This document shows positions 22,483-33,384 of a stretch of 40,150 nucleotides of DNA, one piece after another (position 1 is the first letter of the stretch; every line of letters starts with the position of its first letter). The notes under the pieces were generated by a model. It was not told the origin of the DNA, did no database searches, and saw nothing but the letters and a program-made list of their open reading frames with translations. The stretch is from assembly GCA_022560025.1 (NCBI GenBank), contig JAFISE010000229.1, positions 1 through 40,150 on the forward strand, in the 5' to 3' direction. The translations under genes were made by a program, and so were the position numbers. The stretch is from Stagonosporopsis chrysanthemi (lineage: Eukaryota > Ascomycota > Dothideomycetes > Pleosporales > Didymellaceae).

Positions 22483-23188
22483 GGGCTTTGTATCGAAGTG
22501 GTACAGAGTTCAACAACAATGTGAGGGAAAGATAGGCAGGCGAAGGTTATTGGCTTTGAAGTAGACCGAAAGGAAGAGGCTGTATTCGCCCGCCAGAGGA
22601 CATGACTAAGCAGGAGCCGCAGAATGCGAAGGCAGGAGGCGTAACATAGGTAAATGCGCAGGCCGTCCTGATATTTTGGCACACCTTACTTGTGAAACCT
22701 TCGCTGGGCGGGCGCTTATCGCTTGGTCAAGAGCCATCAAGCGGCGGGAACAGCTGCAGGGCTGTTGCATGTGCGGGCGGGTAGCTGCGCATCACATTCC
22801 GCGCGGCAGCGGCATCTGAAAAGTTATCTTTAACCCGTGGATCTTTGCTGGGAGTCATTATTGGAGGCTTGCTGGGTCCCGCGATATCGGGGGACACGCC
22901 AAGTGCCGGTCGTGAGTATAAGGTGACCCGGACATGACGAATCAAGCAGGGACATGTGACCAGGCTATGCATAGCACAGCCACGCTCGAATCCAAGCGCA
23001 GCCAAGCTTGGTCGAGGCTCACAAGTCTCCGGCCTGCATGAGGCTAGATGCTTGATCAGCAACAGAACCCCACTATATGCCTGCCCCTCATTCCATCATT
23101 GCCTCTTCCTCGGACCCACCTTCTCAAGTCCACATAGATCCATCGACTTCACTCCATCCGAGGCATCGCACGACCCACAATATCCACG
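22483..23188. other. Upstream region between divergent genes
   Basis: No convincing frame. It includes the former promoter of the decayed NLR and the promoter and 5' leader of the small plus-strand gene. Pyrimidine-rich sequence just upstream of 23189 suits a strongly expressed fungal gene, which is an inference. Confidence 0.45.
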
Positions 23189-23454
23189 ATGAACAGCAAC
23201 ACCCACAACAATGCGCAAGGCGCAGGCCAGCAAGACTACCTCGACAAAGCCTTCGCCGCTGGCGCGAAGAAGTTTGGAGGGGCAAACGGTCAAAAGTTGG
23301 CAAACCCGGGTACGACCGAGAAGTTTGTACGCACCCATTTACCACAACCTGCTCATGCGACAACGTGATCTAATTCCGCACACAGACCGACGCAATGCGT
23401 GGAGCATATGAGAAGATCACTGGAAAAAAGGTCAACCCTAAGTTCTCCAACTAG
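23189..23454 (+). CDS. Small conserved fungal protein, 68 residues, two exons
   Basis: Exon 1 (23189-23326) codes 46 residues starting MNSNTHNNAQGAGQQDYLDK; exon 2 (23386-23454) codes 22 residues ending TDAMRGAYEKITGKKVNPKF and SN. The 59-nt intron begins GTACGC, has a GTGATCTAATT stretch as possible branch site and ends CACACAG. The hydrophilic, Asn/Gln-rich start, an internal AAGAKKFGG and a C-terminal YEKITGKK helix match a widespread family of small soluble ascomycete proteins of unknown role, often seen in stress or conidial transcript sets; that last point is memory, not seen here. No signal peptide. Neither exon is long enough to stand out alone. Confidence 0.8.
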
Positions 23455-24936
23455 AGTTTGCCGTCTTTTCTTATCGAGGCGATCGTTAATGCTCCCATAT
23501 ATGGCGTTACCATAGCTCAATCCAGCCTCGTGCACAAGTCCACGAAATCCAGCGCTGCGATGTTTGCTGTATGGCTAACTGGTGACCACCCTCCCTTTAG
23601 GCTTAGCCGATGAACGCAAGCTGGTCTGCACAGCCGCATACCGCGTACCATGCACTGGTCCAGCCCTCAGCCAATGTCTCGGGGATACCGGACAGCCTTC
23701 GTGATAATTGGCCGCTGGTCGCTGTGCAATCATGGGCCTGGAGGATGAAATGAATCCTTGCGTTAGGCCGAGGCGTTCACTTACAGTCTCGTCTTCTCGC
23801 AGTACAACTCTCCATGAGGATTAAGCAACCCGGATGGCCAGGGAGCGTCTGAACCTCCGCGTATGTCAAGATTTGCCTCGCACCATCCTTCACAAGAGAG
23901 CCCACTCACCACCATGATGCCCTTCATCCATGGGATCAAATGAGATACAAGTCACTACCAGCATCGTCGCCTTCGTGGTTACTATCTGCGTGGGAGCCAC
24001 AACTGGACTAGTCTGTTTCGTGGAGCTGCTCTTGTATATAGCGATTGGGGGCATGTGATTACTGATCTGACTCGACCGGCTGGATCGCCTTACTCCATCG
24101 TCAGGCTTCTGACTGAAAGTCCTCTTGTGATACAGAGCTGATGTTTAAGCAAGAGGTCGATCGGGATCAACTGCATTGCACTACGCAGTAAGGCGTGAGA
24201 AAGTTGAGTTGATCAGGATCTTCGTAGATGATAGCGCTGGTGTTAATCTTCGCGGTGTAACGCTGAGCTGTCCTTCTATAGATTGCAGATGAAGTTGCGC
24301 GAACGCGTGGGGGGAGATGAGATTTTGTGGTAAGAAAGAGACAGAAGAAAGGCTCGAAGGAGATGGATGGACCGGGGACCACACTGACTGCCGTTCTGAC
24401 GGATTCATTGACAGAGTCAGATTTACTGGCGTAGGCAGTAACCGAAGAAAGAGATGAAGTCGAGATGAACCTTGAGACAACGAAAATGCCTGGACCAAGA
24501 CCCAGGGAGTGTTCCGGCCCAACACCATGAGATCTGCGAGTGCGGAGTCGCAGCTCATTGGAAACGCAGACCTTAGAACCCAGAGGTAAACTTTGTGTCT
24601 ACGCAACAATCCTGTGAGATTAAACGCAGTGGGTGTACAGTCCAACTTGCACCTGTGAGAGGTCAGGTGCGGCGACCGTGAAGTCCGCTCTGCATCTCCG
24701 AGGGATTGAGATCGGCGACCGTGAAGTCCGCTCCGCATCTCCGAAAAATCAATGGTTTGCACTGCTTTTATTTTGTCCCGCATGGTCCAAACGAGAGTGC
24801 ATCCGCTGTCACCTTGTAAATCAACACGCCATGTGAAATCACCAAACGCGCTAAAAGGTGCGCCTTCGCCCAGCATTTCTTCGAGATCACATACTATCAT
24901 CAGTTGATTTTGTTATACTCGGTGTTCCGAACAATC
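23455..24936. other. Intergenic region, no supported gene
   Basis: A 239-codon minus-strand open frame (24900-24181) exists, but its second half is Leu/Ser/Pro-rich like an out-of-frame reading, and it starts only 36 bases from the divergent monooxygenase ATG. I do not call it. A direct repeat lies at 24670-24744. Confidence 0.45.
24670..24744. repeat. Direct repeat, 32 bp, period 43
   Basis: CGGCGACCGTGAAGTCCGCT(C) followed by (T/C)GCATCTCCGA occurs at 24670-24701 and 24713-24744 with a single difference. It lies 190-270 bp upstream of the monooxygenase start, so it could be a duplicated promoter element. Confidence 0.85.
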
Positions 24937-26220
24937 ATGACCCAACTCAAAGTCCTTATCTCTGGCGGAGGGATTGCTGGCAATGCTCTTGCATTTTGGC
25001 TCTCTAAGCTAGGCCACAATGTCACCGTTGTCGAACGATTTTCCAGCTTACGTACCACGGGGCTGCAGATAGACCTTCGCGGACACGGCATCGAGGTCCT
25101 GAAGCGTATGGGTCTGGAGGAAATATTTCGTGCCAAATCAGTCAAAGAGAGTGGCTTGAGAATAGTCGACAAATCCGGCAGGCAGCGGGCTTACTTCCCG
25201 GCGAATAGATCCGGCCAGGGATTGCAAAGCTTCACGACCGACTTTGAGATCATGAGAGGAGACCTGTGTCGAATGCTACACGATGCAACCAATCACCGCG
25301 TCAACTACATCTTCGAAAAGACAGTCGACAGCTATGATGAGAAGGATGGCTCCGTCGACGTATCATTCTCAGATGGAAAGAAGGACCAGTTCGACTTGTT
25401 CGTAGGCGCCGATGGCCTGGGTTCTCATACCCGCAAGATGATGTTCGGTATCAACGCCGCCGAAGCAGTCCATCCACTCGGAGTCTATATCGGGTACTTC
25501 ACTATCCCTCAACCCGTCGGAGAGAAAGAGGAATACGCTGCCACAGTCTATATCGCTACTAAAAAGAGGGTGCTCTTCACCCGCAGGCACAACCAATCTG
25601 AGACGCAGGCATATGTTATCTGGAAATCCGACGCGGAAAGTCTCAGGAGCGGCATCAAAGGAGACATTAATGATGAAAAGAAGGCTCTGGCCGACGTTTT
25701 CCAGGGTGCTGGTTGGCAGACAGAAAGAGTGTTAGAGGCGCTGAAGGATGCCGATGACTTCTATCTCGAGCGTCTGGGCGTAGTGAAGTTGCCGACATGG
25801 TCTCAGGGTCACGTGGTACTTGTTGGTGACGCTGCATATTGCCCCTCAGCTACTACTGGTATGGGAACCACCTCCAGCATTGTCGGTGCATACATATTGG
25901 CCGGCGAGATTGCACAACACTGTGGACGCGCTGGCGGGGCAGTTGACGATGGAGGAACCTCCAACAAGGATGAACTTTCAGCCGCGCTGGAAGCCTATGA
26001 TCAAAAGTTCCGGCCTTTCATGGACGAAGTACAGAAGGGCTTGGTAGAAGGTTCCAGCTTTTGGGACTGGTTGCCATCGACACCCTTCGGTGTTGCAATC
26101 CTAAACATCCTCTTAGGGGTGGTCTCTTTCTTCAAGCTAGACGCTATTGGCGCATGGGTTCTCCGTGAAGATGTAGGAAAGTGGGCTCTGCCAGATTATA
26201 AGGAGCTAGCACAGCTTTAG
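24937..26220 (+). CDS. FAD-dependent monooxygenase (aromatic hydroxylase type)
   Basis: A 427-residue single-exon gene. The first in-frame ATG (24937) places the dinucleotide-binding motif at residues 9-15 (SGGGIAG, Rossmann fold), as usual for this family. The FAD/NADPH DG motif appears as GADGLGSHTRK, and the second FAD motif as VVLVGDAAYCPSATTGMGT. A short C-terminal hydrophobic segment (FGVAILNILLGVVSFF) may attach it to a membrane. The overall pattern is that of class A flavin monooxygenases such as salicylate hydroxylase and TetX-like enzymes, which hydroxylate aromatic or polyketide substrates with NAD(P)H and oxygen. Substrate unknown. It lies upstream of a Zn2Cys6 regulator on the same strand. 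Confidence 0.93.
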   Translation: MTQLKVLISGGGIAGNALAFWLSKLGHNVTVVERFSSLRTTGLQIDLRGHGIEVLKRMGLEEIFRAKSVKESGLRIVDKSGRQRAYFPANRSGQGLQSFTTDFEIMRGDLCRMLHDATNHRVNYIFEKTVDSYDEKDGSVDVSFSDGKKDQFDLFVGADGLGSHTRKMMFGINAAEAVHPLGVYIGYFTIPQPVGEKEEYAATVYIATKKRVLFTRRHNQSETQAYVIWKSDAESLRSGIKGDINDEKKALADVFQGAGWQTERVLEALKDADDFYLERLGVVKLPTWSQGHVVLVGDAAYCPSATTGMGTTSSIVGAYILAGEIAQHCGRAGGAVDDGGTSNKDELSAALEAYDQKFRPFMDEVQKGLVEGSSFWDWLPSTPFGVAILNILLGVVSFFKLDAIGAWVLREDVGKWALPDYKELAQL

Positions 26221-26743
26221 GCACCAGGATGGTATATGTGCTGCTGGGGGGTTGAGAAGGCTGGTTTCTCTTGTATAGCGGGACTAATTTCAGAGCAATG
26301 AAATTGCGGATGCCTTTCACGTGGTCTTGTTGAAATTTGGCACAGCGCTTAATGCTTTTGCGAGCTTTCTGGTGAGATTGATCAATACCACCACTTACTG
26401 ATCAACCAGATGGTGTAACCATGGCATTGCAGCAGACGACTGTGTGTGAGGTCGTACAGACCCGCTGTCACAAAAAGGCTACGACGACACGATGATGATA
26501 AGTCCATCACGACGCTATGAATCAATCCCGCAGACCATAGGACAGACATTGAACTGCATTGCGCAGAGATGGCTGCCATCTTATGGTTGTACATGTACAT
26601 TGGAATGGTCCGATGCGTCATAGAGGAAGATCGTGACAGAGCTAGACAACTTACGTCCTAGCTCGGAAATGCGCAGACAGTTCGTGACGTTATCATTAGT
26701 TTCGCTATGATTGACGCAGATTTGTCAGTCTCCCCCTTTGGCC
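26221..26743. other. Intergenic between monooxygenase and regulator
   Basis: No gene seen. It contains the terminator of the monooxygenase and the promoter of the transcription factor. An imperfect ACCACTTACTGATC/TACCATGG stretch is not convincing as an operator. Confidence 0.45.
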
Positions 26744-28788
26744 ATGGACACGACACCGCGTCTCGCCTGCCAACAATGTAAACAGAGGAAGCTTCGTTGC
26801 GACAAAGGCTCTCCGTGTACTGCCTGCCGTGCTGCAGGTCTTGCTTGCCAGATTGTTCAACGCGCTCGCCTTCCGCGAGGCAAGAGTGGTAAGAGGGATA
26901 AAAGGCCGAAGCAGACGCAGGCATTGGATGGCCGTTTGGAGCAACTGGAAGCCCTTCTGAAGCAACACAATAATGTTAACATTGAGTTCCCGCTTCCACG
27001 GCAGTTTTGCTGACCTTGCGCTCAGTCAAATGCCCTACAATCATCACACCTGAATAGTTCGAACGTTGTCTCTGATCGATCTCAGTTGTTGGCTCCAGAC
27101 TTCTGGTCCTCTTTATCTGAGAGCATTTGTGGCCTGCGTGAGATCCTAGAAGACTCTGTCAGTGAAGCTGACGATGATCCTGTGGTTCAACCCTTAAGCT
27201 CCGACCGGACAGTAGAGCCGGGTTCATTCGGCACGCCAATACTGTTTCCATGCAATGATCGCTCGTATGAAAGGCCACCTGCTCTTTCAACTGCGACTAC
27301 CACGGTATTGTTCGGCTTATTCAGAGATCGTGTCGACACAGTTTACAAGATCTTCCATCTCCCAACGACACTCGCCTCCATCCAATCAGCTCGTAGCAGT
27401 AGCGATTCGACGGTATCTATCATCGCTGTGGAGTATGCTATGCACTTTATGGCTTTATGCACTGTCACAGATGACGAGGCCGATGCCATGGGGCTCGGTG
27501 TACGAACACATCTATTGCGATCGCTGCGGTTTTCTGTGGAGCACTACCTGGCAACTTTGGGTCTCCTTGACCATCCAGACCTAACCGCCCTCCAAGCTTT
27601 CGTCATCTACTTGGTGAGCATGGTGTCTTTCATAGCAAATCCCATTCAAAATTGACATCCTGATTCCAGATCGGCCTCAGAACATGCTTGAACAGTGGTA
27701 CCACGTGGACTCTTGTCGCTGTGGCTGTCAGACTTGCGACCGCTTTACGCCTGGGAAACGAAGAGCCTGGCAGATTTACAAACCTCGATTTGGAGATTCG
27801 ACGCAGGACTCTATATGCCATCGGTATTCTAGACACCCATGCTGCTCTGGATCGCGGAACGGTACCAATTCTGCCAGCCGCTGCCTTTCAAATCCCGCCA
27901 CTCGACCTCAACGACTGCGATATCTCTCCAGACAGTGACATAGAGGCATTTCCATCGACAGCCATCACAGACATGACTCATTCCATGATGACTTACAAGG
28001 CGATGCTGTGCCAACGGAAGATGTACGAATTGAGTCAATGTGGGGTCGGCAGTTGGTCGGAGAGGTTGCAGCTCGTCGCGGACTTCGGAGCCCATGTCTA
28101 CGCTTTGAAATTTAGAATTGGCGATTCTCGTGCGCCAATGCATCTACTACTGATTTCTTCTGGCCAAAAGATACATCGCAGTTTGGAGTTGCTCTTACGA
28201 AGACCACCTTATCGTCAGGTATCTGATAGCGTACCATCATGGGACAATTTCGACATCATGCTTGCGGCCACTGGAGTTCTCGAACTTCACTTAGAGAAGC
28301 CCCTGCCTGAGCTCCAACCATGGGCCTGGAAGAACTGGGTGCAATGGCATGCGCTTGCTGTTCTTCTAACAGAACTAATGACCAGAACAACCGGTCCGGT
28401 GGCCGACCGGGCTTTTGAGGTTGCCTCGAACAGTTTCCGCTACTATGCTCGTATCGTGGCTGACTCTCGGTCCGGGATGCTGTGGAGGCCAATTTCGAGA
28501 CTTATGTATCGAGTACAAAGTGGTAGACGCAAGCCAACACAGTCTGACTCACATTCCACTCCCCATACAGACCCGGGGATTACACCAAAGTCCTCGCATA
28601 TCGATCTTTCGTTGTTTAACGATTATCATCTTCCAAACACAAACGATTGGGGCATCGATGAACAGATGAGCGGTTCTTCCATCAATGATAAGGATCCTGG
28701 ATTGAGTCTGGAGCAAGAACAGCTCCCAGGTTTAGCCTGGGACACTTTTCTCGACGAATTCATTGACATGAATGCTTGGAACACATGA
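26744..28788 (+). CDS. Zn2Cys6 fungal transcription factor
   Basis: Three exons (26744-26974, 27026-27613, 27670-28788) give 645 residues. Both introns (51 and 56 nt) are in phase 0 with CTGAC or TTGAC branch-like words and end CTCAG and TTCCAG. The N-terminus carries a binuclear zinc cluster with Cys at 9, 12, 19, 25, 28 and 35 (CX2CX6CX5CX2CX6C), followed by a basic linker (RGKSGKRDKRPK) and a short heptad-like coil (LDGRLEQLEALLKQ) for dimerisation. The middle region is helical with RLATALRLG and RRTLYAIGILD, which fit the fungal transcription factor middle domain. The C-terminus is acidic (DTFLDEFIDMNAW), a likely activation tail. It probably regulates the neighbouring oxidoreductase genes. 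Upstream non-ATG extension is rejected. Confidence 0.92.
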
Positions 28789-28990
28789 GGTACTAGATCA
28801 GTGTAGGAAGAGTCGCCAACGACCCTGTTGAATAAAACGCTGGAGAGTATAGGCACTGGGTCGTTGCGAACTCTCCAGGTGGTTCGTTCAAATACTACCA
28901 TAAAGAATTTGAACCTGCTTATTATCTGGAAGCTGTCTTTAGCTTTGCTGATACCCGCCCCAAATCATCTGTGTGTACAATACATGTAGC

Positions 28991-30059
28991 TCAAGAGACC
29001 GACGCAACCACCTCTGGCGCTATGATCCGGATCCTGTTCATCAAGTCCTTCCACATCTTGGCTTGGATCTGCTGGCCCCTAGCACTGCGCACGTAGTGCG
29101 ACTCTGTTTTATGCTGACACTCTGACAAGTACTTCCCATGACTCTCCTGCCCAGCTGCTATCGCATGGAGATAAGCCCGACTGCCCTTTTCGGCCGTCCA
29201 CCCGAGCAGCGCGAAGCAGAATTGTTCCCCCAGATTCGATGGCTTTGCTCGCGAAAGTTCGGTTCCGCACCAACCTGGATTGATGATATTGAGGACTACT
29301 TTTGAATTGGTCTGTGACTTGTCCTTGTCGATATGTGCCACGAGTTCGTGAAAGCATTGATGAACCATGAGCTTGCTCAATGCGTACCTCCAGATGATGT
29401 CAGTGCGACTGGGGTCGCTGAGGACATCAAACATGTCCGCTTCCTCGGGCAGACCCACGTCGAGTTCCTCGTCCGGTCCAAAAATGTGGTACATTGAACC
29501 GCAGAACGTTAAGGTGGTATAGACGTCATGGTCCCTGGAAGTCCTTCGAAGCGCAGGCAAGACAGCGATCGCAGATATGAATGTAGAGATCACATTGACG
29601 GTGAGGTGTCTCTCGTTGTTCTCGGCAACCTGGAATGTCTGGACCTCCATTGCCGCATTGGCTATGAAAGCATCAAGACGGGGCAAGTCGGTGCAGACCC
29701 GTTTGCTGAACGAGAGGACGCTATTGTAGGAGCTGAGATCTACCTCCCACACCTCGAGCGTTGCATCCTTGCCGCCATTTGTTTCGTGTCGTACATTCTG
29801 CACAGCGGCCTCACCCTTCTTGGGATCTCGACAAGCAAGAATAATACGCGATGCATGTAGACGTGTCCTTCGAATGGTCAGAGTCGTATTCACTTAAGAC
29901 GAACGGTGATAATTACAGATGCTTGACGCACTCCAGTCCTAGACCGGTGTTCGCGCCTGTCACAACTACAGTCTTGCCCGTGAGGTCCATGTCCGGGATC
30001 CATGTCTTGCCAAATGCCTGGCCAATCAGCATCTTGCAGATCTCGCTTAAGGGAGCCAT
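28991..30059 (-). CDS. Short-chain dehydrogenase/reductase
   Basis: Two exons (30059-29917 and 29867-28991) code 339 residues. The 49-nt intron starts GTAATT, contains CTCTGACC as branch site and ends TTCGAAG; it restores KHL-TRLHASRIILACRDP, a typical join. The Rossmann motif TGANTGLG lies at 34-41, the ANAA motif near 118-121, catalytic Ser at about 172 (FCGSMYHIF) and the YALSK motif with Tyr209 and Lys213, so the active site is complete. The ACRDP after the second strand suggests NADP(H) preference. It resembles fungal retinol-dehydrogenase/WW-oxidoreductase-like enzymes of secondary metabolism. Its 3' end faces the 3' end of the transcription factor gene, about 200 bp apart. Substrate unknown. 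Confidence 0.92.
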
Positions 30060-31420
30060 GTGGTCAACGATTGGTTAGAGGAGCTGCGGGGGAAGTGGTA
30101 ACAATGATCGATGAGGATGTATCGGCAGTCAAGTGTCAAGTTGAAGCAGTCAAATTCAACCAGAGGCTTTGCTTTTAAGTACGTTCAACCCCAAAGGCCG
30201 CAAAGACCGCGGGTCCCGTGGGCGGCTCATAAATCGCAAAAGCCGCAAAAGCCGTAGGACCCGTGGAACCCGGGGACGAGATTGAGCATTGAAATCTATT
30301 ATCCTGCAAATCACATGAGGTGAAAGATAACCACCTTGAACCTTTAGTAGGACTGACTTAATCGGCTCATGTCCTGGTACATTTGGACTGGCAGTTGTGG
30401 GTCTGGATTTCCCCGACTTTCAACATCAGCAAGGGAACGCGTCAAAAGGATCAAGGTTTGATTCGCCATACTAAGTTATCAACAGAGTTCTTGTTGCTTT
30501 ACATAGTGGTTGCTTCGATAACAGCGCGTTCTAAAAAGTTCAGGCAGGGATGAATGGTTCAGCTTGAGCTTAAAGGTCTTTGCTGATCATTAAGAGGCTG
30601 TTCTGTTCCTTTTTGACATTGTTTCAATCTCGAACTCTGGTAACTCCTGTCTCTTATCTGCCCTACTGTCCAGAAGCACCTTCCCAGCCAGACACACATA
30701 TAAATCCTGACCGTCTGCAAACCTTTGGTTTGGACAATCTGCATGCTACAGTACATTTCACGCACTGCTGTGGCGTACACTAGCGGGCCCGGATTTCTTG
30801 ACCAATGCAAGCAGAACGCACACCGTGTCCGCCAAATCTCTTTGCGCATGAGATCCCCAAGATCATCGTGCGCACATTTCTGGGCTGAGAGATGCACACT
30901 CCTGTAATCTAGTCATGCACATCAAGTGATGGCTACAGTGATGACATAAAAAGTCAAAGATCGGTATCAGAAATTCACCAAAAGGATGAAGCTTAGTTCT
31001 TGCATCAACGTGTTCCGCAACTGGCACGGCCTTGCTCGATCTTGTTCTCGATTTGACGTGGCTGATCATGGCGTACCAATGATCGACACCCAGAGCTGAG
31101 TCGCATACGCTAGAGACGACTAGCGTGCCGCATCCGCATTCGAGCTGAACCCAGATACCTAGATACGCAACTGGATCGGCGTTTTGATCGACGAAGCTCA
31201 TAGAAAAAGCGGTCGTGCTCAGCTGTTGTTGAAGAACTCCAAAACCCCGTCAGGCATTATTTAGCTTGCTGGGTTTGCATCATTGCTGAAATCGAACGCC
31301 GCTCTGTTCTCACTGTCACTAACGTCTCGCCAAAGCACTTGAGATATCGCACAGATCTGTCATCTGCTTTTTGTCTGCGAACAACTCTCGACTTCGAACA
31401 GCAAGCACTCCTTAGGAAAA
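30060..31420. other. Intergenic, with G/C motif repeats and a worn dispersed fragment
   Basis: Close to the dehydrogenase start, the phrase CCGCAAA(G/A)(A/G)CCG followed by G(G/T)(G/A)(T/A)CCCGTGG appears twice (about 30199-30225 and 30244-30270). Around 30580-30900 a minus-strand frame reads KEIWRTRCAF; 15 bases (30831-30845) are identical to 10754-10768. No gene is called. Confidence 0.45.
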
Positions 31421-32722
31421 ATGTCGCTTGACGGAACTACCGTCGCGGCCATCGTCACCGGTATCCTTGCCTTGCTCGGCGCACTTGCAACCGCGTGGAT
31501 GTCCGGATGGAACGAGCAAAGAACGCAAGCTCGTGTGAACAAGAAGGCGCTGGCCCGATACTCAGTCCCACTGATAATAGCAGCATGGGACTTGGCCAAC
31601 TGGTTCTTCGACATCCTGGAGGAGGACAACTACACCGCAGAGCGATGCGCAGCATATGGCGACGGCTGGAGTAGCCAATTCACGTCGTACTTGCTTGGTT
31701 CGTACTTTGCCGGCGTCCACATTGTGCGGGAGATGACACATTTCTTCGCGCATATTACGGGCGATGAGGCAGAGACGCTGAAGAAGATTCTTTGGAAGAT
31801 CCAAGATGAATTCATATCTATGCACTACGATGGGCGGGAGAACCTGGAGATGCGCTGGTTCGAGGGCGACATATTGGCTGCACAGGAACATCTGACCGAA
31901 ACCATTGAGCATAGTGGCGCGGAGTCCTACCGAGAGCTGCGCGTACTCGGTTGGGTAGAATTCCAGAAAAAGTACGCACCGGCGTCCGAGTCTGGAGTCG
32001 AGAATTCGCCAGAGTTGTACAAGCTCTTTGAGTGGTATGAGGATGAGTTTCAGCGAATCGTCTATCGCCGGTTCAGAAGCTTGTATACGAACAACTGGCC
32101 AACGCGAACCAACCCCCAAGGATTCGAGAAAATGAGAAAGAAACTCTGCGATGAAGAGAATAGCAAGAGAATAGAGCGACAAACTTTGAGAGAAACCCTA
32201 GACGACGAGAAAGAATTAAAAAAACTCGAGAAGAGGGCCATAAGAGAGACACTCGCTTCCAAGAAGAAGCTCGAGAAACTAGAGCAAGAAGAAACCTACA
32301 TCAACGAAGAGCACCAACAATACCCCCGCATCAACGTCATAGTCCCCGACTACCGCGTCCGCCGCCTCCAACACCTACTAATGGACCTCGTCGAGGTGCT
32401 CGACACCTTCACAGCGGTGAAACTCAACCGGCCCGTGCGCCGATGCACAATGGCAGCCGAAAACAGCCTTCTGTGCGAGCCCGGCAATAATCCTCTGCGT
32501 CTGGTGACGCAGTCGCGCATCCCTTGCGACTGCAGTTCGCGGACATGCAATCCGGCACAGGAGGATTTGCCGGACCGGAAACTGCCGGCGAGGGAGAGGG
32601 GGATGCTGGGGAAGTGGCGCGGGGCGGAGCGGGTGGGGGAGCGGGATTGTGGGGAGCGGAGAGGCGGGCGAGGGACGAGAGGGAGTGGGGTGGATATGGA
32701 GTGCGGGGTACCGGCCAAGTAG
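31421..32722 (+). CDS. Membrane-anchored coiled-coil protein, unknown
   Basis: A 433-residue frame from ATG 31421 (AAAAATGTC, favourable). An N-terminal transmembrane helix spans about 8-27 (VAAIVTGILALLGALATAW). A largely helical region follows (YSVPLIIAAWDLANWFFDI, GWSSQFTSYLLGSYFAGVHI), then a charged coiled coil at about 235-295 with two similar blocks (RETLDDEKELKKLEKRA and RETLASKKKLEKLEQEE). After another short helix (RLQHLLMDLVEVLDTF) come Cys residues (CDCSSRTC) and an Arg/Gly-rich tail. The pattern matches uncharacterised Dothideomycetes proteins with an N-terminal anchor; I do not know a function. The Arg/Gly-rich last 60 residues could be a missed splice. It is tail-to-tail with the NACHT NLR. 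Confidence 0.75.
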   Translation: MSLDGTTVAAIVTGILALLGALATAWMSGWNEQRTQARVNKKALARYSVPLIIAAWDLANWFFDILEEDNYTAERCAAYGDGWSSQFTSYLLGSYFAGVHIVREMTHFFAHITGDEAETLKKILWKIQDEFISMHYDGRENLEMRWFEGDILAAQEHLTETIEHSGAESYRELRVLGWVEFQKKYAPASESGVENSPELYKLFEWYEDEFQRIVYRRFRSLYTNNWPTRTNPQGFEKMRKKLCDEENSKRIERQTLRETLDDEKELKKLEKRAIRETLASKKKLEKLEQEETYINEEHQQYPRINVIVPDYRVRRLQHLLMDLVEVLDTFTAVKLNRPVRRCTMAAENSLLCEPGNNPLRLVTQSRIPCDCSSRTCNPAQEDLPDRKLPARERGMLGKWRGAERVGERDCGERRGGRGTRGSGVDMECGVPAK

Positions 32723-33212
32723 GATGTAGGCAGATCTGATGGTGTCGATGGTGGAGCTTGATGAGGCCAGAGTCCTCTCTACTAAAATTCCGAGTCTCCA
32801 GAAGCAGTTTTCAAGATTGTCCGTGTGGTCCGGCAGCAGATGTAAAGCGGGGGTAGTTCGATAGCTGTACGCTGAGCTTGCGGCAGGCTTTTGACTGAAA
32901 TGGGCACCTGCGGTCATGACCAGCCCGAACGCCACACCACTGCTGTCCTGCGTCTCCATCAAGACCGTTGATGCAGCGAGTGGTCAGAGGAATAAGACAG
33001 AACCGGCGCAGTCATGAAACTTGACAGGTCATTTGAGACACAACACACTACTTGATCGGCCACCGCCGCGTAGTGCGAAACCCATGCCCAGGCCGTCGCA
33101 CCTCTTGACTTTGAGCGAAATCCATCGATCATCCCGATAGAGATGAATTTTCGGAAGCTTCTTAGCTACTACTGTTTTCAGCTCAGCTAGACACTCTTCC
33201 TTGCCGAAGAAG

Positions 33213-33277
<65 letters not shown>

Positions 33278-33288
33278 ACCCCCCCACC

Positions 33289-33336
<48 letters not shown>

Positions 33337-33350
33337 ACCCCCCCACCCCC

Positions 33351-33384
<34 letters not shown>

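Noticed and set aside
24181..24900. 239-codon minus-strand frame
   Set aside because: Starts 36 bases from a well-supported divergent ATG; second half has the Leu/Ser/Pro bias of an out-of-frame reading; no motif. The first ~55 residues look somewhat protein-like, so a transcript would reopen it.
31421..32722. Membrane coiled-coil protein as a HeLo-type cell-death executor
   Set aside because: It has an N-terminal helix as executors do, but no recognisable HeLo pattern or amyloid motif; kept as unknown.
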